Positions 1-9,265 of a DNA stretch of 64,000 nucleotides are shown in pieces. Source of the stretch: an uncultured Collinsella sp. (GTDB lineage Bacteria; Actinomycetota; Coriobacteriia; Coriobacteriales; Coriobacteriaceae); contig CALULJ010000002.1 in assembly GCA_944321445.1 (NCBI GenBank), positions 1 to 64,000 of the forward strand. Reading direction: 5' to 3'. The notes below the pieces were generated by a model that had not been told where the DNA came from, searched no databases, and saw nothing but the letters and a program-made list of their open reading frames with translations. A program made the position numbers and the translations under genes. How positions within the stretch are numbered: the stretch's first letter is position 1; each line of letters starts with the position of its first letter.

Positions 1-569
1 AGGATCGCTCCGGGCGCGGCAAGCACCTCGTGCCCCAGCGAAAGGGCCGCCTCGGCGGTGGAAAACGTGCCCGACGGGATGGCGGCTTCCGTGATGCATA
101 CGGCGCGCGCGAGCGCGGCGATGATGCGGTTGCGCTTGGGGAAGGCATAGGGCCTGGGGTCGGTGCCCCACGGCGCGATCGCCACGACGGCTCCGCCGGC
201 ATCGAGCGCGCGGCGGACGAGCGGCGCGCACCGCTTGGGATAGATCACGTCCGCACCGCAGCCGAAGACGAGCACATGCTTTCCTCCCGCTTCGAGCGCG
301 GCGTTTCCGGCTGCCTGGTCGCACCCGATGGCGCCGCCCGAGACGACGGTTACGCCTGACTCCGCGGCAACGGTCGCCGCCATCTCAGCCACGGTGAGCC
401 CATAGGGCGTCGCGCGCCGCGAGCCGATGACGGCAAGGCTCGGCGTGGAGAGGACCTCCGGGTTCCCGATGCAAAAGAGCGTGCGCGGCGGGTCCGATAG
501 GTCACGGAGCTGCGCGGGGTACAGCTCGTCATCGGGGTGAAGCTCAAAGTGCCGATCACATGCTTTCAT
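1..569 (-). CDS. dprA: DNA processing protein DprA (Smf), C-terminally truncated by window edge
   Basis: DprA loads RecA onto incoming single-stranded DNA during natural transformation. The frame is open from the ATG at 569 to the window edge and gives 189 codons of the N-terminal part. It shows the Rossmann-like DprA core: an IGSRRATPYG motif, VVSGGAIGCDQAA, VFGCGADVIYPKR, and a region ending FPKRNRIIAALARA. The start overlaps the end of comM by 14 bases, so the two are translationally coupled. The missing C-terminal part lies to the left of the window. Linkage with comM and yraN is a common arrangement. The family assignment is clear; whether the organism is competent cannot be seen here. 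Confidence 0.93.
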   Translation of the reverse strand, partial: MKACDRHFELHPDDELYPAQLRDLSDPPRTLFCIGNPEVLSTPSLAVIGSRRATPYGLTVAEMAATVAAESGVTVVSGGAIGCDQAAGNAALEAGGKHVLVFGCGADVIYPKRCAPLVRRALDAGGAVVAIAPWGTDPRPYAFPKRNRIIAALARAVCITEAAIPSGTFSTAEAALSLGHEVLAAPGAI

Positions 570-2079
570 CCTCACCGCCTCCTCTGAACATGGCTGCCTC
601 GAGTACGTGAGCCTCGCTCACCCGTGGCGCCTCGTCTATATCGGCTATGGTCCGTGCGATGCGGCACACGCGCACGATGCCGCGCCCTGTGAGGTGCTGC
701 GCACGCGCGAGCCGTATGAGAGCGGCGCTCGCACGGTCGTCGAGGGCGAACAGGGCCACAGCGCCCTCGACGGACGCGTCGGAGACCGTGTGCTCCTCCT
801 CGATGTTGCGGCGCGTGCGATATGCCCTTCCTCGTTCCACGAGGGCGCGCATATCCTGTGAGCTCATGCCCTCGGTGCCCCGCACGATCAGTTCCGGGTC
901 CGGGCGCGCCACGTCGATGGTGATGTCGATGCGGTCCGCCAGGGGGCCCGAGAGCTTGGATCGGTAGCGCAGGACCTGTCCGGGTGTGCAACTGCATGCG
1001 ATCTCGCGGTCGCCCAGGTACCCGCACGGGCAGGGGTTGCTTGCCGCCAGCAGCTGGAAACGCGAGGGGAACGTGTACGCCCCGTCGACGCGCACGATGC
1101 GCACCGAGCCGGTTTCAAGCGGTTGGCGCAGGGTCTGCAGAACGTTGTTGGGAAATTCAGCGAGCTCATCCAAAAACAGGATCCCGCCATGCGCCAAGCT
1201 GATCTCGCCGGGACGAACGGGACGCCCTCCCCCTACGAGTCCTGCCGCCGAGATGCTGTGATGCGGTGCGCGAAACGGACGCTCACCCGCCAAAAGGCCG
1301 GACACGTCCTCTCCGGCAACCGAATGGATACACAGCGCCTCCTGTCGCTCGTGCTCCCCGATGGGCGGCAATATCGTCGTCATGCGCTTGGCGAGCATGG
1401 TCTTGCCGGACCCGGGACTTCCGACCATGAGCAGCCCTAGCTCCCCTGCCGCCGCGATCACCAGGGCGCGCTTTGCGATCTCTTGGCCTATGACGTCCAA
1501 GAAGTCCGGAAGCGGACCGGTGTGGTCGGGAGGGCTTACGGATCGGTACGCATGCGAGGCCTCTTCGATGCCGGCGCGCAGCGTCCCGATATGGTCGAGG
1601 CACCGGTTCGCGACACCCTCGAGCGGCACGTGGTCGGGGTTTCGCGCCGTCACGAGCGTCAGGTGCGCATCGCGCGCGAGCAGCTGGTAGGCGACCTCTC
1701 CGCGCACCGGGCACACGGACCCGTCGAGCGCGAGCTCGCCCACGAGCAGGGCGTCGTCCAACCCTGCGCGCGGGATCTGATTCGATGCGGCGAGGATGGC
1801 GATCGCGATGGGCAAATCGAAGCCGGAACCCGATTTCCTCATGTCGCCGGGCGCGAGGTTCACCGTGATGCTGCGCCGGGGAATCGAATAGCCCGCGGAA
1901 CGCAGGGCGCAGCGGATGCGGCTGCGCGCCTCGAGGATGCCGGTATCGGCCATGCCGACGACCGCTATGCCTGGAATGCCGCCGGACATGGAAACTTCGA
2001 CCGTGACGGGACAGGCCTTGACGCCGCGAATGCAGGCGGCGTGCACAGCGAACACGCCGCCGTTGCCCGATGCGCTCAT
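556..2079 (-). CDS. comM: Mg-chelatase-like AAA ATPase, YifB/ComM family
   Basis: A 507-residue protein of the YifB/ComM family, hexameric AAA+ motors that promote branch migration during integration of transforming DNA. The N-terminal ~180 residues form the Lon-protease-like fold typical of the family. The ATPase core follows, with Walker A GSPGSGKT near residue 222, Walker B GGILFLDELAEF near 300, and a cysteine cluster CPCGYLGDREIACSC near 350 that is characteristic of the family. The length is normal. The ATG at 2079 overlaps the yraN stop by four bases (ATGA), and the 3' end overlaps dprA, so yraN-comM-dprA form a coupled set. Confidence 0.95.
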   Translation of the reverse strand: MSASGNGGVFAVHAACIRGVKACPVTVEVSMSGGIPGIAVVGMADTGILEARSRIRCALRSAGYSIPRRSITVNLAPGDMRKSGSGFDLPIAIAILAASNQIPRAGLDDALLVGELALDGSVCPVRGEVAYQLLARDAHLTLVTARNPDHVPLEGVANRCLDHIGTLRAGIEEASHAYRSVSPPDHTGPLPDFLDVIGQEIAKRALVIAAAGELGLLMVGSPGSGKTMLAKRMTTILPPIGEHERQEALCIHSVAGEDVSGLLAGERPFRAPHHSISAAGLVGGGRPVRPGEISLAHGGILFLDELAEFPNNVLQTLRQPLETGSVRIVRVDGAYTFPSRFQLLAASNPCPCGYLGDREIACSCTPGQVLRYRSKLSGPLADRIDITIDVARPDPELIVRGTEGMSSQDMRALVERGRAYRTRRNIEEEHTVSDASVEGAVALFALDDRASAALIRLARAQHLTGRGIVRVCRIARTIADIDEAPRVSEAHVLEAAMFRGGGEDESM

Positions 2080-2549
2080 CGCTCACTATCCCATTCGTAG
2101 GCGCCGCACAGGTGCTCGACGGATGCGCTGAAGCCGGGGCGCAGCGTCACCGCGATGACGTCGAAGCGAATGGAGAAGACCGGGAAATGATCGAGCACGT
2201 AGCGTGCGGCGATGCGCGCGTAGCGGCACCGCTTGCGCTCATCGACGGCGATTTCGGGAAAGACCGATACGCGGTCGGAATAGCAACGCCTCGTCTTGAC
2301 CTCGACGAGCACCACCTCATCGGTGCCCTCGTCGAACATGATGAGGTCCGCCTCGCCCTCGCTGCAGCGATATCCCTGTTCGAGAGTATCGAGCCCGCGG
2401 TTCTCCAGATAGGTGCGAGCGAGCGCCTCTCCCAGTATGCCGACCTCCTTGGCGTCGAGCGCATCGAGGAATTCGGGATCCTCCATGCAGGCGCGAACGA
2501 TGTCGTCGGGCGTGCGGCGCGGCTCGTCTTTGCGGTGCTTCTTGGACAT
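2076..2549 (-). CDS. yraN: UPF0102 family protein YraN, nuclease-like
   Basis: A 157-residue member of UPF0102 (YraN), a small PD-(D/E)xK-nuclease-fold family of unproven substrate that is often found beside rnhB and comM. The core begins near residue 35 with GILGEALARTYLENRG. It continues with the nuclease-like motif GEADLIMFDEG...VLVEVKTRR, in which the E, D and ExK residues of the fold are present. The first ~35 charged residues are longer than in most family members. A good ribosome site (AAAGGAG) sits before the ATG at 2549. It follows rnhB after a 177-base spacer in which no gene and no convincing terminator was seen. Confidence 0.88.
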   Translation of the reverse strand: MSKKHRKDEPRRTPDDIVRACMEDPEFLDALDAKEVGILGEALARTYLENRGLDTLEQGYRCSEGEADLIMFDEGTDEVVLVEVKTRRCYSDRVSVFPEIAVDERKRCRYARIAARYVLDHFPVFSIRFDVIAVTLRPGFSASVEHLCGAYEWDSER

Positions 2550-2726
2550 GGTGTACTCCTTTCACGAGATGGGTGGAAGGAGTATGCGAAGGGGGTTCCG
2601 ACAACGGGCATGCAGGTGCCTACAAAACCCTTTTCCGCAGGCTCGAAGGTTCAAACAGGAGTCAAACACACCGAATCTGAGCAGGAGAAACGACGTTGCC
2701 GGTATGCGGTTGCAGCGAGTGGGGCG

Positions 2727-3515
2727 CTAGAACAGGCGCGCGGTCTCCAGGAAATTTCCGCAGAAGCTCACGCGGTGGATCGGGCTCAAGCCGCGCTCGC
2801 GAATGGCCTGGATATGCGCCGCAGACGCATAGCCTTTGCTTTCTGCGAGATGGTAGCCCGGGTATTCGGCATCGAGTTCGACCATCATCTCGTCTCGCGT
2901 CACCTTCGCCACGATTGATGCGGCGGCGATGCAAGCGATCTGGGCGTCTCCATGCACCACATCGCGCTCGTTGGGAACGGCGCCGAGCGGGTTGCCATCC
3001 ATGAGGACGCAGTCGGGTTGAAGTCCGGTGTCTGCCACCGCACCCGCCACCGCCCGGCGTAAGCTGCGCGCCATGCCCTGGGCGTCGATGTCTGCAGGTG
3101 GGATGTGGCATATGCCGATGGCTGTGGCGACCTCAGCGATCTGCGCGGCGAGCAGCTCGCGGCGCGCGGGCGTGAGCTGCTTGGAGTCGTTAAGCCCCAA
3201 AATGATGGGTTCTGCCGGCAGGCAGACCGCACAGACTGTGAGCGGTCCGGCGACGGAGCCGCGGCCGACCTCGTCGACGCCCACGATGGTGCCGGGGCCT
3301 CCGAGCTCTGCCATGAGACGATACATCGAGCCCACGCGCTCACGTTCGGCCACCGCCTTCTCTTTGCGCCGCAAGGCGCGCTCGCACGCCTTTTGCACCT
3401 GGACGCGCGGATCGTCGCGGTACCGCTCCACGAGTGCGTCGATGTCTTCGACAGGGGCACTCGTGAGCTCGGCGGCGACCTGTGCCGCCGACAGGGAGCT
3501 CGTCATGTTCGCCAT
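2727..3515 (-). CDS. rnhB: Ribonuclease HII
   Basis: RNase HII cleaves the RNA strand of RNA-DNA hybrids and starts removal of single ribonucleotides from DNA. The 262-residue protein has ~75 N-terminal helical residues, then the catalytic core VGVDEVGRGSVAGPL, which carries the first Asp and Glu of the DEDD site. It continues with NDSKQLTPARRELL, VLMDGNPL, and a C-terminal TRDEMMVELDAEYPGYHLAESKGY segment. The ATG at 3515 was preferred over an upstream in-frame start because GGAAAGGA precedes it at suitable spacing. It lies downstream of rplS, a common order, but the rplS terminator separates the two. Confidence 0.94.
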   Translation of the reverse strand: MANMTSSLSAAQVAAELTSAPVEDIDALVERYRDDPRVQVQKACERALRRKEKAVAERERVGSMYRLMAELGGPGTIVGVDEVGRGSVAGPLTVCAVCLPAEPIILGLNDSKQLTPARRELLAAQIAEVATAIGICHIPPADIDAQGMARSLRRAVAGAVADTGLQPDCVLMDGNPLGAVPNERDVVHGDAQIACIAAASIVAKVTRDEMMVELDAEYPGYHLAESKGYASAAHIQAIRERGLSPIHRVSFCGNFLETARLF

Positions 3516-3611
3516 GGTGCCGTCCTTTCCCGTGCGATCGGCAGTCAACTCACCCCATTGTCGCACATCGCCATCAAGGTGGCGAAGCCTCCCGAACCGT
3601 CGAAAGGCTAA

Positions 3612-3636
3612 GAAAAAAGCCGCCCCGAAGGGCGGC
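3612..3636 (-). terminator. Intrinsic terminator after rplS
   Basis: On the minus strand a perfect 7-bp GC stem (GCCGCCC/GGGCGGC, 3619-3636, tetraloop) is followed directly by a run of six T (3613-3618 complement). It lies 18 bases past the rplS stop and is a textbook Rho-independent terminator, so rnhB probably depends on read-through or its own promoter. Confidence 0.9.
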
Positions 3637-3653
3637 TCATGCGCGAGAATACC

Positions 3654-3995
3654 TTAGCGCTTCTCGGGGATGCGGGCAGCCTTGCCCACCTTGTCACGCA
3701 GGTAGTAGAGCTTGGCGCGACGGACGCGACCGTGGCGGACAACTTCGAGCTTAGCGATCTTCGGACTGTGCAGCGGGAAGGTGCGCTCGACGCCGATACC
3801 GAAGGAGATCTTGCGGACGGTGAAGGTCTCGCGGGAAGAGCCACCGCTCATGCGGATGACGTCGCCCTGGAAGACCTGGACGCGCTCGCGGTCTCCCTCC
3901 TTGATGCGGTAGTGAACCTTGACGTTGTCGCCGACGCGGACCTGCGGGATGTCCTCGCGGATGTCCTGACGCTCGATAGCGCGGATGTAATCCAT
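3654..3995 (-). CDS. rplS: 50S ribosomal protein L19
   Basis: L19 sits at the 30S-50S interface. The 113-residue product matches the family along its whole length: an N-terminal [20 protein letters not shown], then [33 protein letters not shown] and [22 protein letters not shown]. It is monocistronic here, with a promoter and a terminator of its own, whereas in many bacteria it closes the rpsP-rimM-trmD operon. In this genome that operon ends with lepB instead. Confidence 0.98.
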   Translation of the reverse strand: MDYIRAIERQDIREDIPQVRVGDNVKVHYRIKEGDRERVQVFQGDVIRMSGGSSRETFTVRKISFGIGVERTFPLHSPKIAKLEVVRHGRVRRAKLYYLRDKVGKAARIPEKR

Positions 3996-4064
3996 CTTCT
4001 AATCCTTACTCTTACCAGAGGTGCCGCACGCGCGTGACGACACATGGGTTGAACAAACGAAATC

Positions 4065-4092
4065 ATTATACGCAAGCAGAATCGTCGCGCAA
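4065..4092 (-). promoter_or_regulatory. Promoter of rplS
   Basis: On the minus strand a perfect TATAAT -10 hexamer (complement of 4065-4070) lies 16 bases from a TTGCGC -35 element (complement of 4087-4092). It predicts a 5' leader of about 60 bases before rplS. Confidence 0.7.
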
Positions 4093-4267
4093 GGTCGATC
4101 TCGCGTAGTTCCTGTGATGATTGCGCGTACGCTGCCCGCGATTCAGCCCTGCGTACCCATGGGGGCGACGAGAACCCGCTGCAGTATACCGTGTTCTGCG
4201 TACCAAGGGTCTTCAAGCTGTGGAAAACTCACTGTTACGCGTACCATGCGCGGGTGAACACGCCCTT

Positions 4268-4295
4268 TTGGTGTGCTGAGGGCCTCGCGTACAAT
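4268..4295 (+). promoter_or_regulatory. Promoter of the decayed sensor gene
   Basis: TTGGTG (4268-4273), a 16-base spacer, then TACAAT (4290-4295), about 43 bases before the ATG at 4339, which has a GAGGG ribosome site. The promoter looks intact although the gene it serves is broken. Confidence 0.55.
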
Positions 4296-4338
4296 AGCGC
4301 TCAGATGCTCAACGATTGCCCGATTCGTGAGGGAACCT

Positions 4339-5510
4339 ATGGCTTCGAACCGCCTATCGCATGCAACGTGGCGCACTGTCGCCCCTATCGCCATCTTGAC
4401 TGTGTCTCTGGTCGCGCTTCTCGCGTGGAGCGCCTTTATGGTCCGCAATGCCATGCTTCGCAACGCCGAGATGCTCGGAACGCAGCTTGCGCGCACCTAT
4501 GCTGCCGAGGAGGAAGCGCACATCAACGCGTGCTCGCCTGCTTCTGGGCTATGGGCGCGCCTCAGTCGACGAGCTTATCGACGATGGGCTTACCCACGAC
4601 GAGCTCGAGGCCTGGATGCATCGCTTCACCGATAACGCTGCTGAGACGCTCAAGGGAGCCATGATCGATGCGTACGCCGTCATCGACGGCCGCATCGTCG
4701 CGGCAAACCCTTGGGAGGGCGACGACTCGTACGACTAAGGCCGCACCGAGTGGTATCGCGGCGCGCGGGAGGCGAACGGGTCGGTATATATGAGCGATGC
4801 GTATCTCGACGCGGTGACCGGCGCCTCGACCGTAACGCTTTCAATTTCGCTCGATAACCCTCAAAACGTGCTCGCCTTCGACATCGTTCCCCAGCACTTC
4901 GCGATCGGGCATCCGGAGCTCGGCCTGTCGAAGGAAAGTTCGTACTACCTGTTCGACAGCACAGGAGCCCTCTTGAGCTATGAAACGGAACTCGATGTCG
5001 ACGATCCCGGGGTCCAAGAGTATCTAGCGAACATTTACGATATCGTTGTGGGCGACTCGCAAGATCGAGGCGGCGCTCGCGTGCACGGCCTTGCGGACGA
5101 GGCGCGCTATGCTTTTTTTCTCGGCTCGATAACGGCTGGTGCGCCGTCATTTCGGTTCCGATGTCGGAGCTGCTAGCAGGTTCCCAGGATTCGGGAACGA
5201 ACCTTTTGGCTTTTGCCTTCATCGCATTGGCCGTGCTGTCGGCGGCGCTGCTGGTGCGGGCGCGCATCCAGAGCCGCGGGGCGCGCGCCGTCGACAGCAC
5301 GGCCAACACGATCGAGCGGTCGTTTTTTGCGATCTATCGCGTCGACTGGCGCCAAGGGCGCTACCGCACGGTGAAATCTGCCCCCGATGTCGATACGGCG
5401 CTCGGCGATCGCGGGTCGTACGAGCACCTGCTCGCCGTGTGGAGCGAGCACGGCAGGAGCTTCCCGACATCAGCAGGGCGTACGAGGCGCTTGTCGCGGC
5501 AATCGGATAG
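4339..5510 (+). pseudogene. Decayed membrane sensor protein (Cache-like extracellular domain)
   Basis: The fragments read in order as one membrane receptor. First comes an N-terminal membrane segment (APIAILTVSLVALLAWSAF). An extracellular domain of ~200 residues follows, with EWYRGAREANGSVY and SDAYLDAVTGASTVTLS, typical of double-Cache sensors. A second membrane segment is LLAFAFIALAVLSAALLV, and a cytoplasmic start ERSFFAIYRVDWRQGRYRTV comes after it. At least four lesions are visible: a frameshift near 4530-4545, an in-frame TAA at 4736-4738, a one-base loss near 5130, and a junction near 5450. At that junction the cytoplasmic signalling region is missing and only an out-of-frame C-terminal scrap (LPDISRAYEALVAAIG) remains. 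The output domain is therefore unknown; a histidine kinase or GGDEF protein is likely. Confidence 0.8.
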
Positions 5511-5535
5511 CTGCGGATTGCCAAGAGCGTTCGAT

Positions 5536-5575
5536 ACGAGGAGGCCCCCGCTGCCATCGGCGGGGGCCTCCTCGT
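5536..5575 (-). terminator. Strong hairpin downstream of glyS
   Basis: A perfect 15-bp inverted repeat (5536-5550 with 5561-5575, loop of 10) lies between the converging glyS and the decayed sensor gene. There is no clear T-run on either side, but the position and GC-rich stem suit a bidirectional transcription end. Confidence 0.65.
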
Positions 5576-5596
5576 TGCGTATGCCGCGTAAGGCGG

Positions 5597-7690
5597 CTAC
5601 TTCTTCTTGGCGAGGGCGCCCATGTCGGCGATGCCGGCAAACACCGCCTCGAAGCGGTTGAGCAGACGCAGGCGGTTCTCGCGCAGCGCCATATCCTGAT
5701 CCATGACCATGACGTCGTCGAAGAAGCGGTCGATGGGCTCGCGCAGTGCGGCAAGGCCGGAGATGAGCTGCTGGAAGTCCTTCTTCTCGAGCGCGATCTG
5801 CACGAACTCGTGCGCGGCGTCGGTCGCATGCATGAGCGAACGCTCGGCCTCGCCCATGATGCTCTCGTCGACATCGGTGCCGAGCGACGGGTCGGCCAGA
5901 TGGCTTGCACGCGCATAGGCGGTCGCGAGGTTCTCGAAGGTCTCGGGGTCGCTCTCGCGGGCGTCCTCGAGCGCGTGGGCGAGCGCGAAGTAGTCGACCG
6001 GGGCGGACACAGCACCGGCGGAGACGGCGGCCACGGTGTCAGGAGCGATCTTCTCGTCGCGTGCCATCTGCTCCATGCGGCCCTTGATGAAGGTGCACAC
6101 GGCCGTGGCAACGGTGGCCTTGTCGAATTCGAGGCCCTGCTCGGCGTATGCATCGAGCGCGGGGCCGACGAGCTCCTCGTAGCCGCAGTGCAGGCGTTCG
6201 CGCAGGATGTTCAGGATGCCGATAGCGCTGCGGCGCAGGGCGAAGGGATCCTTGGAGCCGGTGGGCGGCTCATCGATGGCGAACATGCCGGCGATGGTAT
6301 CCAGCTTGTCCGCAACAGCCACGATGCAACCGGCGATGCCCTGGGGCAGCTCGTCGCCCGCGAAGCGGGGGCGGTAGTGGTCGCGGATGGCGGCGGCGAC
6401 CTCGTCGCTCTCACCTGCGGCCTTGGCGTAGTAGCCGCCCATGACGCCCTGCTGGCTCGTGAACTCGACGACAGCGGAGCTCACGAGGTCGGCCTTGGCC
6501 AGATGCGCGGCGCGCTGGGCGTCGGACGCCGCATGGGCGCCGATGTGCGCGGCGCTCGCGATGGCGAGGGCGAGATCCTCCATGCGCTCGGACTTCTGCA
6601 GCACGGTGCCGAGCTTCTTCTGGAAGTCCACCTGGGCGAGGCGCGCGCGGAAATCCTCGAGCGGCACCTTGAGGTCCTCGTCATAGAAGAACTTGGCGTC
6701 ATACAGACGGGCGCGGACGACGCGCTCGTTGCCGTCGATGATGGTGGCGGCGTTCTCGGGGCGACCGTTGCCGACCACGACGAACTCGCGGGTCAGCTTG
6801 CCCTCGGCGTCGTAGATGGGGAAATAGCGCTGGTTGGAGAGCATCGACTCGCAGATGATCTCGTGCGGGACGTGCAGGAACTCCTCGTCGAAGGTGCCCA
6901 CGAGGACGGTGGGCCACTCGCAGAGGTTCACGACCTCGTCAAGGACCTTCTTGGGCGTGTCCACATGGGCGCCCGTGCGCTCGGCCTCGATCTTGGCGAT
7001 GCCCTCGGCGATCACCTGGCGGCGGCGCTCCTCGGAAAGCACGCCTGCGGCCTCAAGCACCTGCTCGTAGACGGCTGGCTCGGCGACCGTGTGCTCACCG
7101 GGCGCCAGCACGCGGTGGCCGCGCGTGGTGTTGCCGGACTCGACGTCGGCATAGCTCACGGGAATGATCTCGCTGCCCAGCAGCGCGCAGATCCAGCGGA
7201 TCGGGCGCACGAAGGTCTCGTGCGTGGAGCCCCAGCGCTGGCTGCGGTAGTTGGGCCATTCGAGGTTCGCGATCGTATCGTGGAAGAGCTTGGACAGAAG
7301 CGGCATGGCGGGAGCGGCCGGGATGTCCTTCTCGGCGAACACGTACTCGCGGCCGTCGGTGTCCTCGCGGCGGATGAGGTCGGTGGCTGCGATGCCGCAC
7401 TTGCGCGCAAAGCCCTCGGCCGCCTTGGTGGGGTTGCCGTCGGCGTCGAAGGCGATGTTGGCGGCAGGGCCGCGCTTCACGTCGTGGACGGCCTCGGTCT
7501 CGGTCGCCACGGTCGAGAGGACGGCCAGGCGGCGCGGGGTCGAAAGCACGCGGATCTCGCCGTGGGCGAGGCCGGCGGCGTCAAGGCCATCGGCGACGAG
7601 CTTGGGCAGCTGCTTCACGGCATTCATAAGGGGCGCGGAGGGCATCTCCTCCGTGCCGATCTCGAACAGAACGTCACGGGTCTCGGCCAT
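5597..7690 (-). CDS. glyS: Glycyl-tRNA synthetase beta subunit
   Basis: The beta subunit of the alpha2-beta2 glycyl-tRNA synthetase, which carries the tRNA-recognition and HD-like domains. The 697-residue protein starts MAETRDVLFEIGTEEMPS, the classic GlyS opening, and contains STPRRLAV, HETFVRPIRWICALLG, ESMLSNQRYFPIYD and a C-terminal anticodon-binding region ending in DQDMALRENRLRLLNR. The ATG at 7690 lies one base after the glyQ stop. Longer upstream starts would run into glyQ. Most actinobacteria use a single-chain GlyRS, so the two-subunit form is informative about lineage. Confidence 0.97.
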   Translation of the reverse strand: MAETRDVLFEIGTEEMPSAPLMNAVKQLPKLVADGLDAAGLAHGEIRVLSTPRRLAVLSTVATETEAVHDVKRGPAANIAFDADGNPTKAAEGFARKCGIAATDLIRREDTDGREYVFAEKDIPAAPAMPLLSKLFHDTIANLEWPNYRSQRWGSTHETFVRPIRWICALLGSEIIPVSYADVESGNTTRGHRVLAPGEHTVAEPAVYEQVLEAAGVLSEERRRQVIAEGIAKIEAERTGAHVDTPKKVLDEVVNLCEWPTVLVGTFDEEFLHVPHEIICESMLSNQRYFPIYDAEGKLTREFVVVGNGRPENAATIIDGNERVVRARLYDAKFFYDEDLKVPLEDFRARLAQVDFQKKLGTVLQKSERMEDLALAIASAAHIGAHAASDAQRAAHLAKADLVSSAVVEFTSQQGVMGGYYAKAAGESDEVAAAIRDHYRPRFAGDELPQGIAGCIVAVADKLDTIAGMFAIDEPPTGSKDPFALRRSAIGILNILRERLHCGYEELVGPALDAYAEQGLEFDKATVATAVCTFIKGRMEQMARDEKIAPDTVAAVSAGAVSAPVDYFALAHALEDARESDPETFENLATAYARASHLADPSLGTDVDESIMGEAERSLMHATDAAHEFVQIALEKKDFQQLISGLAALREPIDRFFDDVMVMDQDMALRENRLRLLNRFEAVFAGIADMGALAKKK

Positions 7691-7691
7691 C

Positions 7692-8594
7692 TTAGGCAAC
7701 CTCCCCTTCCTTGGTGGTGTCGCCGGCGACCTCGGCCATATAGGCCTCGCAGCAGGCCTTGGCGACGGTGCGGACGCGCAGGATGTAGTTGGCGCGCTCG
7801 ACGGCGGAGAGGGCTCCGCGGGCATCGAGGATGTTGAACGCGTGGCTGCACTTCATGACGCAGTCATAGGCGGGAAGCGGCAGCTTGGCGTCCAGGCAGG
7901 AATGGCACTCGCGCTCGTAGTCGTCGAACTTCTGGCGCATCATCTTGACGTTGGCGACCTCGAAGTTGTAGGCCGAGAACTCGCGCTCGTTCTCCAGGAA
8001 CACGTCACCATAGGTCATGGGCGTGCCGTCGGGCAGATAGCTCCACACGAGGTCGTAGACGGAGGTGACGTTTTGCACGTACATGGCCAAGCGCTCGAGA
8101 CCGTAGGTGATCTCGACGGGCACGGGGTCGACCTCGATGCCGCCCACCTGCTGGAAGTAGGTGAACTGCGTGACCTCCATGCCATTCAGCCATACCTCCC
8201 AGCCAAGGCCCCAGGCACCCAGCGTGGGGCTCTCCCAGTCGTCCTCGACGAAGCGGACGTCGTGGTCGGCGGGGTCGAGACCGATCGCCTTGAGCGAATC
8301 GAGGTACAGCTCCTGGGAGTTCGCGGGACTCGGCTTGATAAGCACCTGGAACTGGTAGTAGTGCTGCATGCGGTTGGGGTTCTCGCCGTAGCGGCCGTCG
8401 GCGGGACGGCGGCAGGGCTGGGCGTAGCAGGTGCGCCAGGGCTTGGGACCGAGGCTGCGCAGCGTCGTGGCCGTGTGGAAGGTGCCGGCACCGACCTCGG
8501 AGTCGTAGGGCTGCATGATGACGCAGCCATGGCTGCCCCAGAACTGCTGGAGCCGGAGAATGATCTCCTGGAAGGTAAGGGCGGAATTATCCAT
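7692..8594 (-). CDS. glyQ: Glycyl-tRNA synthetase alpha subunit
   Basis: The catalytic class II subunit that activates glycine. The 300-residue product begins [19 protein letters not shown] and carries the family blocks [65 protein letters not shown]-like and [15 protein letters not shown]. The ATG at 8594 follows a GAGGGG site and gives the normal family length. An in-frame ATG ten codons upstream (8624) is possible but less likely. It is cotranscribed with glyS with a one-base gap. Confidence 0.97.
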   Translation of the reverse strand: MDNSALTFQEIILRLQQFWGSHGCVIMQPYDSEVGAGTFHTATTLRSLGPKPWRTCYAQPCRRPADGRYGENPNRMQHYYQFQVLIKPSPANSQELYLDSLKAIGLDPADHDVRFVEDDWESPTLGAWGLGWEVWLNGMEVTQFTYFQQVGGIEVDPVPVEITYGLERLAMYVQNVTSVYDLVWSYLPDGTPMTYGDVFLENEREFSAYNFEVANVKMMRQKFDDYERECHSCLDAKLPLPAYDCVMKCSHAFNILDARGALSAVERANYILRVRTVAKACCEAYMAEVAGDTTKEGEVA

Positions 8595-8640
8595 CCTTGT
8601 AATCCCCTCGACGATTGTGTTCATACGATCCAAAATGATA

Positions 8641-8668
8641 GCCCATCCGCGCGTATGTGCGGATGGGC
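8641..8668 (-). terminator. Probable terminator of the rpsP-lepB operon
   Basis: A 10-bp perfect stem (8641-8650 with 8659-8668, 8-base loop) lies 37 bases past the lepB stop on the minus strand. It is followed by TATCATTTT. The T-tract is imperfect, so termination may be partial. Confidence 0.6.
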
Positions 8669-8704
8669 GTGGCTCATGATGCAAAAAAGTTACGGTCGAA
8701 TGCC

Positions 8705-9265
8705 CTACAGGGTTCCGAAGCGGTTGAGCGGCCAGTAGCGCAAGACCACGACGCCGATGATGTTCTCCTGCGGAACGGGACCGAAGTAGCGGGAGTCGGC
8801 GGAGTTCTCGCGGTTGTCGCCCATCATCCACACGCAGCCCTCCGGCACGGTGTAGGGATACGAGATCTGGACCCCGGGCGCCTGGTTCGCAAGCGGGTAG
8901 CTCTCCCCTTGCGTGTAGTCCTCATCAAGGGCGACGCCGTCGACGAGCACCTTGCCGTCTTGCATGTCGATCGTCTGACCGGCGGTCGCGATGACGCGCT
9001 TGACGAGGACGTCATGGTCGGGGCTCTCTTCAGGGTTGCGGAAGACCACGATATCGCCCACCTGAGGCATGCTCCCGAAGTTGGTCGTGAGCTTTTGGCA
9101 GAAGACCTGGTCGCCGATCTCGATCGTCGTTTCCATGGAACCCGTGGGAACGACGTACGGCTCGAGGACGAACGTGCGGATGCCCAGCATGACGGCGAGG
9201 GCCACCACGAATATGAGAACCCACTCCAACAGGCCACGGGCGAATGAGGTTGCATGCGGTGTCAC
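8705..9265 (-). CDS. lepB: Signal peptidase I
   Basis: Signal peptidase I cleaves Sec/Tat signal peptides at the outer face of the membrane. The 186-residue protein has one N-terminal membrane segment (residues ~12-33) and the catalytic Ser43 in PTGSMETTI. The general base Lys89 is in [12 protein letters not shown], and box D/E is [21 protein letters not shown] near 145-165. The start is a GTG at 9265 whose last bases form the trmD stop (GTGA overlap). It is the last gene of the rpsP-khpA-rimM-trmD-lepB operon, where many genomes place rplS. Confidence 0.96.
   Translation of the reverse strand: MTPHATSFARGLLEWVLIFVVALAVMLGIRTFVLEPYVVPTGSMETTIEIGDQVFCQKLTTNFGSMPQVGDIVVFRNPEESPDHDVLVKRVIATAGQTIDMQDGKVLVDGVALDEDYTQGESYPLANQAPGVQISYPYTVPEGCVWMMGDNRENSADSRYFGPVPQENIIGVVVLRYWPLNRFGTL

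Noticed and set aside
4143-4496. A 117-codon minus-strand frame between rplS and the decayed sensor gene
   Set aside because: It lies across the opposing promoters and the 5' end of the pseudogene and has no family features.
8595-8831. Longer glyQ protein starting upstream of 8594
   Set aside because: The extra residues run through a terminator hairpin and do not match GlyQ proteins; the MDNSALTFQ start fits the family.
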